From contig CM028379.1 in NCBI GenBank assembly GCA_013146195.2, forward strand, positions 159,246,437-159,310,436: DNA of 64,000 nt. The letters are read 5' to 3'. The translations under genes were made by a program, and so were the position numbers. The stretch's first letter is position 1, and every line of letters begins with the position of its first letter. Below the pieces are notes generated by a model that saw only the letters and a list, made by a program, of their open reading frames with translations, was not told where the DNA came from and made no database searches. The DNA comes from Codonopsis lanceolata. Its lineage: Eukaryota > Streptophyta > Magnoliopsida > Asterales > Campanulaceae. Of this stretch, positions 55,857-64,000 are shown one piece after another.

Positions 55857-56174
55857 TAACAAAAGAAAATTCAGGAGAAGAAGAGAGAACAGTCTCTAGC
55901 ATATGAACTCCAGCAGACAAGTCTAAAGCATTTCAGCATAAACAGGTCGCAAACAACAAAGAATCTTCCCATAGGAGAAGAACTATGTTGACCTGAGCCT
56001 CAGAAATGAGGAACGTAGGCAGCCTTCGGGTCCGGTCGAACAAGGGTCAAACATGTATCAAACATGTATAGCCACATAAGGATGACTTGTTATGTCAGAG
56101 AAAGGCATCACATCTCGTGCTTGACTGGCTAAGAGAAAAACCACTATAGGGCTCAAAAATAAAATATCAAAATA

Positions 56175-57819
56175 TCAAAAAATAAAAAGTTCCATTGGGT
56201 GCAACCAAGGAAATGGTCCTTCAACGTCTGTGACATCCCAGCCGAGACCAAATGCTTCTACGAGGCACAGAGGATCCCCAACCTCACTTGGATGAGAACC
56301 ATCAAAAGTGTCCTCGTCCTCGTCATCAGCTTCTCCGTTATCTTGAATAGCAGGGTTGCTTGGGCCAGCACCATCACCACGTTTGACATTGCTCCGTCTG
56401 CTAACATGACTTGGGCATGCTTCATCAGTCCGTCGGGCATTACTCCGCCGACCTGCATTACTCAATCGATGAGGCGCATTGCTTGGTCCCGCCTCATCAG
56501 GAGCACGTGACATCTGGGCTCCAAGACTGTGCACCTGTCGGAATTTATCATGCAAAGCTTGGGGAACCGTACCAGACCAGAACTCTCCAGGTCCTCGCCG
56601 ATCTCCATCAGTTGGGCATCTATGCCGCTGGTCACTCGCCGGGACAGGAACCTCCTCAACACGTGCCTAATTATGCGAGAATGCTCCTCAGCAGCCAAGA
56701 GTACCCATGACAGATATTCATGAGACATAAGCATATTTTCAGAAAAAGTGTTAGCTGAGGCCCGCAAAGGGTAATCAATTCCCCACATATCTTGGATGAG
56801 AGGACCCATATTTCCCTCAATCCGTAGCATATCCATCAGAGGACAGTTCTTATCCGAAATGACCTATTCTCTATCGAATTGACGGAGAATCCGGTAGGGC
56901 AGATAAAAAGTGGTCTGACGGAGACCAGCCAAGATAACTTGAGCGTAAGCCCCAATAAACAGAAAAAGGTTTCGGATCCGCTAGTGGCTTATGACCTAGA
57001 CTATGTCAAAAGAGCCAATGTGCAGAAAGTGCTCTATCCAGGGGCGCTCAGTTATCAAGTTATTGTGATAATGGTCATGGGACCCATAAGTCGTAAGCGC
57101 ATACATTCCTCCTACAATCTCAGGGGTCATAACCTGATTGAAATGCTCCTCTAGCCACATATGAATCAAAATGGGGCTTCCAGAAGGAAATGTCTCCCTG
57201 TCGGTCGCAAAAGCATCTAGGCCAAGTAAAGTCTCAGCCAAGATGATGGAAATAATATTTACCCGGTGCTCCCAAGCTTGCAGCACCAAGTCAACAACCC
57301 AAACATCAATAACTTCAGGTCGACCCACTAGGAAGTATCTCCCTAGCATACACAGAAAAAGGGCAGCCAACCTGTGCCGAGAATATATTGGCTCCTTCCT
57401 ATAGTCAGAATAAATTGTGGGGAGAACAGTCAAATCAAAGCTAACTCCGTTATAATAATACGAAGTTCCATCACGCTAGAGCCAAATAATTCCTTTATCG
57501 CCATAAAGGGACGCCTCCGTAGACGCGAGACAACAATCGGTCCAAGGGTAGGCATACCCACCATGGCATATAATTCTTCAAAGGTGGGACACATCTCGTT
57601 CAAAGAAAAATTAAACAGATGACAAGGAACCGACTAGAATCTAGATGCTGCCCTCAGCATCTCCCAGTTTATGTGGAGCCCCCGTCATCAAAGGACAGAG
57701 CGGAAGCCGTATACGTGGTCAAACCACTCTCTCTCTTTCTCTCGCAAGGAAAGAACCCAGTAATTGAGAGAAGCCTCATATATTTCAATGTCCAGGGATG
57801 TGTGAATTTGCTCAGCCAT
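56175..57819 (-). pseudogene. Antisense accessory gene 1 of retrotransposon 2 (DUF7745-like)
   Basis: Minus strand, ATG at 57819 (MAEQIHTSLDIEIYEASLNY). It is readable down to about 56175 across stops at 57690, 57634 and 56996, a frameshift near 57450 and another near 56550. Recognisable parts are CPTFEELYAMVGMPTLGPIV, RHRLAALFLCMLGRYFLVG, IISIILAETLLGLDAF and FPSGSPILIHMWLEEHF. The order 'P-T-F/Y-E-E-L/Y', a hydrophobic 'ALF' segment, then 'I-L-A-E-T' and 'W-L-x-E/S-H' resembles the DUF7745 family that accompanies Ogre-type ORFs. It ends in a charged, low-complexity tail rich in N-A-R-R. No enzymatic motif seen; function unknown. Confidence 0.55.
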
Positions 57820-57947
57820 TTCAGAAAGGGCGGGATTTATATCTGACTTAGTAAGAAAAAGCAAAAATAAAAGGTAACTCAGACAAGATTTATCTGAAAA
57901 GATGAGAGAAGAGAATATGGTGTGAAAATAACGCTGCCTCGACCTCT

Positions 57948-57955
57948 CTTTTATA
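57948..57955 (-). promoter_or_regulatory. TATA box for antisense accessory gene 1
   Basis: TATAAAAG on the minus strand, about 130 bp upstream of the ATG at 57819. It is the same octamer, in the same relation to an antisense gene, as in retrotransposon 1 (19997-20004). Confidence 0.5.
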
Positions 57956-58533
57956 CTGCAAAAATCGAAGAAACGGCCAAAAAAGAAACAGTGCATGAAC
58001 AGGACCAAACAGGAGAGCACAGGGAAAAAACATAGGCGCCCCCTACCATGCTTTTGGGCGCCGCGCCCAGAAGTGCTTAAGGCAGTGCCCACTTCTGCTT
58101 TAGGTTGCGTAATTTTTGATCCTCAAACTGCCTGGCATCTTGGTTTTGCCTCGGCTGTTCCTCTATTTGTGAACTGTAGCCACTATCCGCCCACAAGAAG
58201 CGTAGAGCGAGGCTATGCATAGCCTTCACTAGCCTCAAAGAAAAAATCAATCACAGAAGGAAGCGGCTACCTCTCCTTCCCGCAGAGCATCGACGACCCC
58301 GATAAAATCTGAAAGTGTATCCCCCAGAAAAACGAAACCACTACCCCTGAGTGCAGTGTGTCTTCACATTAGGTAATGGTATATTTTTCTTTTCTTTTAG
58401 GCATCGCTAGAATAATTGAGTAAATAATTATGCATCGTAGAATAAAATACACTTCATTGCATTAAAATATAAAGCTATAGTACAAGAAAAGAGTCAAGCA
58501 AAAATCAAAGAAAATAAATATAGATATGAAAGG

Positions 58534-60672
58534 CTACTGGGCTCGCGATGATCTGCTCCTCTCCAAGCCTCCACCCATGACTCGAGGGACGATCCCGCTG
58601 AGCCTATACTCTCGTCCTCTTGCCCGAGTGCGACCCGACCCGCTGGCGTCATCATCATCATCATCCCGGCGCCTGGCTCGACTCACGGCATCATTTCCCT
58701 GGTAAGTAAACTCGTCTATCATCTGCTGATACAGTTTGGCAAGGCCGAAGAAGCCTTTCACCACTTTACGGTATGATGAGACGTCCACCTGGTAAAAGAG
58801 ATATCAATCCGGGAAAATAAAATAAAAATATGGTAAGTATGAAGAAAGCAGAAAAAAAAAATATCGCGCGGGCCCTTTCAGGAATCCGATACCACTCCGG
58901 AATGTCAGCATCAGGCAAGGCCTCCTCCATAAGTCTTCCCTCGTGAGAGTACTGGAAGGTGGAGAAATTTTCAGCATGCACAAAATAATCAGCCTGAGCA
59001 CCAGCAACCAAATGTGAAGGCCTCGGCCTATTTGAGATGTTTGATGCACATCTAGCTACTGCCGGAACAAGGTGGAGTACCGTCCTCTGAAACTCCTCAT
59101 ATGGCATGACAGGATAAACATCATGAGAGACAGTGTATCTCGCTAGGCACTGATACCGGTTCAGCAAGAAATCTGGGACGATCACCTAGGATGGTGGTGC
59201 TGGTGATTCACTAGGCCCACATGGAAAAGAAAATGATGTCGATTGACCCACTCAGTCAAATACAAAGAATCGACCATGATCGACACCATCAGAATGCGTC
59301 GACTACTCATCTCCAGAGAAGTCGGATATGACTTGATCAAGCCCCTCCAAGGAGTGAGACTCACCATGTATAAATGAGAGCTCGCAATCTTCTCTCGTAC
59401 CATTGCCATCGACAGCCTGGATCCATCCCGGTCCTCCTCCACCCTGTTCGCATTCACGAACTCTGCAAAAAAAAGGCAGCTCGTGGATATGTTTCTTCAG
59501 TGAGCCAGGAGAAAAGCTGAAGACTGAGTAGACTCAGACCTATATAAAAAACAAATGAGAAAATAGTAGAAAATAAAAAAAAAATCAGCCAAAGAATGAT
59601 GCATAAATTCAGAAGCATGTATCCAGCAGAAAAACAGCCAAAAAAAAAAAGTTACCTCCCAAGCCAGAGCAAAACCATTAAGGTTTGGGGAATCATTGCG
59701 GTTGGCATGATCCATGGAAGAATAAAGCTCAGCTAAGCCTGCCTGCCCCCAATCAAAGTCAGAGACCTGGTACAGATCCCGGGGCATCCCAAGATAGACA
59801 CCCGCAGAGTGGTAGACGAATTAGCAAAAGAAAAATTCCCTAGAAAAAAGAATAGGAATGCCCTGGCCATACGAGCGAAAGCCTTGTAATCATCATCATC
59901 GACCTTCCTGGCATTCTGTTCCAGCCACCTCTTCACACTGCGAATACGGACTTCATCGGCACTCTTATAATCAGGTGCGGAGCCCAATAGGTCCTCGACC
60001 ACATCATGCTGATATCGCTGGGTAAAATTTGGCTCCAAGTTCCTGCCAAGACCGGTAGGGATGCCCGTGATAGCAGCGAAGTCACAAAGAGTCATGGTGG
60101 CTTCCCCCCAGCTGAAATGAAAAGTATGGGTGGTGTCCCACCAATACTCTCTCAAAACCTCGAAAATCAACAAGTAGCTGCGAAAGTGGCTGAATGCTCG
60201 CAAGAATGTGCCCCGCCCTGTCTGCTCAACTAAAATCACGGCCTGCGGAGGCAGAGACTTATAAATAGCAGCCAATCTCTCCGAATCGGCCCGAACCCGG
60301 TTAATGGTGTTGCATGCCTAAAAAAGAAAAAAAAAGGTAAGCTCTCATTTTATTTTATCTCACCATGCATGTCATATTTCATGTTATTGCATTAATTATG
60401 TCATGTTTATACTCATATGCATTTTAGAAAAAAATATACATGCATGTATATTTTTCTTTTATCATCTAGAATGTGTATTTAACCCAAAATATATGCATCT
60501 TAGATTTTCAGGATTTTAAAATCATTTTCCTGTCAAAAAAAAAGAAGAAAAAAAAAAGAAATTAAAAATTATCTTTTCTTTTATCTCTGTACATCTACCA
60601 GCATGAATGTTTTATCTTGTCTAAAGCAACATAGGCATCATTATCCAAAAATATATATCTTTGCATTATCTG

Positions 60673-60734
<62 letters not shown>

Positions 60735-61040
60735 TTTGCATGAGCATGCATCGGAAAGTCAAAATATATCAATTGCATAAGTATGTATCGTAGAGTCAAA
60801 TAGTGTCAACTGCATGATCATGCATCGCAAAATTAAATAGCATTAATTTCATATTTTTACATATACTTTCATGGTCAAGTGCATCATCCTAACATAAATC
60901 ATGCATGCATAGACATCAAAATTGCAACAGGTATACTCCAAGAGTGCCAAAATATCATCAAGAAACCCAAGAAATTCAAGCAAATGGGTTTGAAAAAATG
61001 AAGACTTACAGCCGGATCTGGAAGATGAGCAACATGGGTA
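58534..61040 (-). pseudogene. Antisense accessory gene 2 of retrotransposon 2 (plant mobile domain, PMD)
   Basis: Exon structure on the minus strand: an exon ending at 61010 (GGCT|GTAAGT), a 692-bp intron, an exon from 60317 to 59656 (GAG|GTAACT), an exon from 59462, and a last exon from 58788. Joining 61010 to 60317 keeps a frame that reads HVAHLPDPA then ACNTINRVRADSERLAAIYK. The core has REYWWDTTHTFHFSWGEATM, TLCDFAAITGIPTG and RSVKRWLEQNARKVDDDDY. The W/R-x-x-T-H-T-F-H-x-x-x-G-E-x-T-x-T-L-x-D-x-A motif is the hallmark of the plant mobile domain (PF10536, MAIN/MAIL1 type). One frameshift lies near 59795. The later exons are less certain and the final donor is not obvious. Host PMD proteins affect gene silencing; the role of element copies is unknown. 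Confidence 0.7.
60677..60732. repeat. (AT)n microsatellite in the PMD gene intron
   Basis: About 28 AT repeats within the predicted first intron. The surrounding 60400-60850 is AT-rich with several atgcat(g) words. Confidence 0.85.
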
Positions 61041-61089
61041 TTCTGATCTCGGTGTATGGTGCTTCAATCGTTGTTAGAATACCAATATC

Positions 61090-61466
61090 TAACAACATTT
61101 CGGTTTATAGGAGGTAACTCATGGCGTCCTTCGCCTAATTCCAGGTCCATTGGAGCCTTTCCCTTCCTAGATCTTGAAGAGGACGCCTAACTCACGGCGT
61201 CCTTCGCCTAATTTTCCGTCGCTAAATATTTCAGAATTTAATTTTAATTTAATTCCAGTGACGGAAAATTCCGTCGCTAAATATTTCAAAATTTAATTTC
61301 AATTTATTTTCAGTGACGGAATTTTCCGTCGCTAAATATTTTCAGAATTTAATTTTAATTTAATTCCAGCGACGGAAAATTCCGTTGCTGATAAATTTCG
61401 TCGCTGATGCTCAATTTCCGTCGCTAAAAATTTCGTCGCTGAAGGCGCGCTTTCTAGTAGTGAAAA
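61090..61466. mobile_element. CACTA-like terminus with palindromic subterminal repeats
   Basis: Ends ctttctagtagtg at about 61466, i.e. CACTACTAGAAAG on the minus strand, the classic CACTA start. Inward are units beginning ccgtcgctaaatattt at 61216, 61271, 61326 and a variant at 61382, spaced 55-56 bp. Each is closed by the inverted motif gtgacggaa. Beyond them, aactcaYggcgtccttcgcc occurs at 61116 and 61190. No opposite terminus was found upstream. Confidence 0.5.
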
Positions 61467-61810
61467 CAATTAATTTGCCGGAAGAAATTCTAGAAATGGT
61501 GAAGAAATGAGGAAGAATTACTCTGTCGGCAAAAATGGAAGAAAGGAAATGGAATTTTCCCTTTCCTCCCCTCCGAAAATCCATTTCAGCACTTAAAACC
61601 TCAGGTTTGCTCAAACTGCAAAATGGCCCTGAAGTCCTAACGGATAGTTAACGAAGGTAACTGTCGTTAACAAAGTTAACGGCCATCCATCAAGCATCCA
61701 AGAAAAATATATATCCCCAGCACGATGCTTGCAACCAAAAGAAAGAAAAGAAGAAGAAAAGGGTAAAGTATATGCATTTTACTTTCCCTGTCGCATGCAT
61801 TTTATGTCAT

Positions 61811-62050
61811 GTTATTGCATCTGTTGTTGTTGGATCTTTTCCACAAGAGGTACATACCCCGGGTCAAGACAAAAAAGATTTGATCTCATGTATACCATCT
61901 ATTGTTGTTGGATATTTTCCACAAGGGGTACATACCCCGGGTCAAGACGGAAAAGATCGGTTTCATGCTATCCCACATGTTATTGTTGGATCCTTTCCAC
62001 AAGAGGTACATACCCCGGGTCACGACAGAAAGGATCAGGTCCCATCCATC
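61811..62050 (+). repeat. Three 78-bp tandem repeats
   Basis: ccacaagRggtacataccccggg recurs at 61841, 61919 and 61997, exactly 78 bp apart. As 78 is a multiple of three, several frames stay open across it (61729-62124), but no start or domain supports a protein. It lies between the PMD gene and the 3' LTR, where Ogre-like elements often have variable tandem repeats. Confidence 0.8.
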
Positions 62051-62369
62051 CCACCCAGTGCTTGTTGTTTGCTATCGGCTTGAGCCGAACTATGTTTGGT
62101 CCGATTCCTAAAAAGGATACGTAGGCAACCTACTCAGCAGGCACAACCATCAGAGCATTTCATCTGTATCTTATCTGCTTTATCCCATCAGTCCATTAAG
62201 GTGTTTAGGGTATGAGATTAACTACGGCATCATAAAGTACTGTTGCATTATAAACTGTTGCATACTGCATTCCTCCCCCCCATTATAATTTCCACAAAAT
62301 TTGGGAGTCTATTTCTTATCAACGATGTTTATTTACTCAGTAAATTTCGGTTTACCCGTAAACTCCATC

Positions 62370-62381
62370 GTTGAGGGGCTC
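62370..62381 (+). other. Polypurine tract of retrotransposon 2
   Basis: gttgaggggctc immediately before the 3' LTR, the expected plus-strand primer site. The purine run itself is short (gagggg). Confidence 0.5.
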
Positions 62382-63357
62382 TGTAGACACCCCCAATTTC
62401 ATACCCCTGTTATATGACATGTCATAAAATATCAAGACCTGTTAAAAGGACTAACGAATGTCAAGTAACAGGGTTGAAAATGCAAAAGAAAATGAAGAAT
62501 ACATAAACAGTGAACTGCAGGGGCCGAAGGGCCAAAAATCGAAAAGGAAAAAGGCGTGGGCGGCGCCCACATCCCCTATGGGCAGCGCCCACAGCCTCCT
62601 GCGCACTGTAGCTTTTGGCTTTTGGTGCAACTCTCTCAATGCGCGGTACAAGCTATCAAAGCACGACTGATCAAACTTAGCAACGAAGGAAGCCCGGAGG
62701 CCGGATCCCTGCCTATAAATAAAGGCATCTGGCACTCAGAGTTCACAACATAGTTCACACAGTGAGAAAATTTCATTACGCAATCTGTAAAAGTTCTCCT
62801 GAGAGAACGCCGAGGTTATTTCCCCCTTAGCCCCAAAGCTCTGCCGAGTTGCCAAATCACTCCCTAAACACTAAAACTCTCTAGTCAAAGTGAACCCTAG
62901 CTATCCAACTAGGTTTCCACCATATTTCACTGGTTCAAAAGAATAAAAAAGAACAGTTGCCCTGCCCGATACCAGACGTCAAATCCAGCCGAAGCAAGCA
63001 CTTGCTCTACCTGATTGCAGATGCAAGCAAGCAGTTGTGCCGCTCGGATCCCGGGGCGAAAACAACAAAATGGAGCAGTCACGCTGCCCGAAATCCAGCA
63101 AAAGAAAAAAGACTCCCTCTCACTGAAAGACAGAGCGAGCGCACCCTAAAGATACTTTAAAGTTTTATTTACTTTTTACCTTTAAAAAGTGCTATTTAAA
63201 ATAGTAATATATCACAAAATAAGCAGTTATGCTGCTCGAATTTCTATAACAAATAGCACTAAAATAAGCCGTTATTATGGCGAAATTTTTACAAACTATA
63301 TTTGCAACTCTAAAATGAGGCTGCTCTAAGTTTGTATTTATTTAATTATATATACAT

Positions 63358-63455
<98 letters not shown>

Positions 63456-63759
63456 TTAAATGCTTTATTTAAATTATTAATTTTATAAAAGAGCATGTTT
63501 AGCCAAAAACCTATTTTGAGACCGAAAGGGCAAGTTTCGTACCTAACCCCTTCCCAACTCGTAACTTAGCCTCCGAACTTTTTTATAAATCTGGTTATTT
63601 TTTGGTTTTCTTTATTTCTCCTAAAAATAAAGACGGCGACTCTGCTATACATATTTTGAGTCCACAATTGAGCCCGGGCGTATTCCACGCGTTTGAAAGG
63701 TTTTGAAACCACCCGCTTCTCACTCACGGGGGAAGAGGTCGAAAAACAGGGCACTCACA
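62382..63759 (+). repeat. 3' LTR of retrotransposon 2
   Basis: TATAAATA at 62714-62721. It carries an enlarged AT/CA microsatellite at about 63357-63450 where the 5' LTR has a plain (TA)n. It ends gcactcaca, followed by the target duplication AACTC at 63760-63764. Confidence 0.9.
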
Positions 63760-64000
63760 AACTCCTAAAATATAGGTATTATAGGTGGCTGACTGTGTGA
63801 ATGTCGGAGCAGGTATGGTAAGTGCTCTGCTCGGTTAAGGAAACCTCTGACCTATCTTGGAGAGCAAGTTCTGAGATTCCCTGCTCAATGCTTACTCGGG
63901 CGAGCATGGCTCTGCCCGGCTGCATAATGTAAGGCTGATGTTGATAAGTGTGATCTCCGGGCAAAACCCCCTGGTCGAGCAGGCAAGGTTCTTACTCGAC
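63760..64000. other. Right flank of retrotransposon 2
   Basis: After the target duplication, a G/C-richer stretch with repeated gctcgg / gagcagg words. It resembles another retrotransposon LTR but is cut by the window end. No ORF supported. Confidence 0.35.

Larger units (their letters stand above)
47030..63759 (+). mobile_element. Retrotransposon 2: Ogre-like Tat-lineage element, 16.7 kb
   Basis: LTRs of 1388 and 1378 bp (TGTAGACACC...CTCACA) with a perfect 5-bp target duplication, AACTC, at 47025-47029 and 63760-63764. Plus strand: primer site, long leader, gag, a protease-less region, RT, RNase H, archaeal RNase H, integrase. Minus strand: two accessory genes between integrase and the 3' LTR. 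The large size, dual RNase H and PBS resemble Ogre elements. The LTRs differ by many substitutions and indels (including about 24 bp near 47215), so the insertion is older than retrotransposon 1. All ORFs carry stops or frameshifts. Confidence 0.92.

Noticed and set aside
61729..62124. 131-codon plus-strand frame with repeated YCCWIFSTRGTYPGSRQK-like units
   Set aside because: It is open only because the tandem repeat is 78 bp (a multiple of three); all three frames are partly open and no promoter or domain is seen.

Overview
This is a transposon-packed stretch of nuclear DNA from a flowering plant, almost certainly a eudicot. The evidence is AT-rich intergenic DNA, plant-type long terminal repeat (LTR) retrotransposons of the Tat/Ogre branch of Ty3/gypsy, many short terminal-inverted-repeat (TIR) elements with textbook target-site duplications (TSDs), and one intact plant gene, an abscisic-acid receptor. 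No bacterial features, CRISPR arrays, rRNA or tRNA genes were seen.

Layout. 1-4.6 kb: AT-rich DNA with a Mutator-like element carrying a WDR5-like WD40 gene fragment, a SINE-like copy and several MITEs. 4.6-10.3 kb and 20.5-20.8 kb: a satellite built of ~700-bp higher-order repeats, split by retrotransposon 1 (10329-20502, TSD CATCT). Element 1 has decayed gag-pro-pol with a second, archaeal-type RNase H, and a spliced gene on the opposite strand whose 780-codon frame has one nonsense codon. 20.8-32 kb: mostly gene-free, with a tandemly duplicated promoter/first-exon-like segment, a solo LTR, LTR debris and a 1.1-kb mariner-like element. 32.3-32.9 kb: the intronless PYR1/PYL1-type receptor gene. 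33-42 kb: a cluster of TIR elements, two of which carry pieces of host genes (carboxylesterase-like; mTERF-like plus lung-seven-transmembrane-like), and a MULE remnant with a transposase piece. 42.1-46.5 kb: a hAT-like element nested in a small MITE and itself loaded with a Stowaway MITE and an antisense LTR.

47.0-63.8 kb: retrotransposon 2 (47030-63759, 16.7 kb, TSD AACTC), an Ogre-like relative of element 1. It has broken gag-pol, no recognisable protease, a SINE-like insertion in gag, and two more antisense genes between integrase and the 3' LTR: one with a DUF7745-like look and one with a plant mobile domain (PMD). A CACTA-like terminus and a 78-bp tandem repeat follow.

The most interesting theme is that both retrotransposons share one plan: gag-pol on one strand, and on the other strand, between integrase and 3' LTR, accessory genes with introns; two of the three have a visible TATA box upstream. 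In element 1 the accessory gene is better preserved than pol. Such extra ORFs are known in the Tat lineage, but the pairing of DUF7745-like and PMD genes in one element, and the apparent conservation of the spliced antisense frame, deserve a closer look. The second theme is repeated capture of host exons by TIR elements (at least four host genes within 36 kb). All host-fragment identifications are from reading motifs, without database searches.
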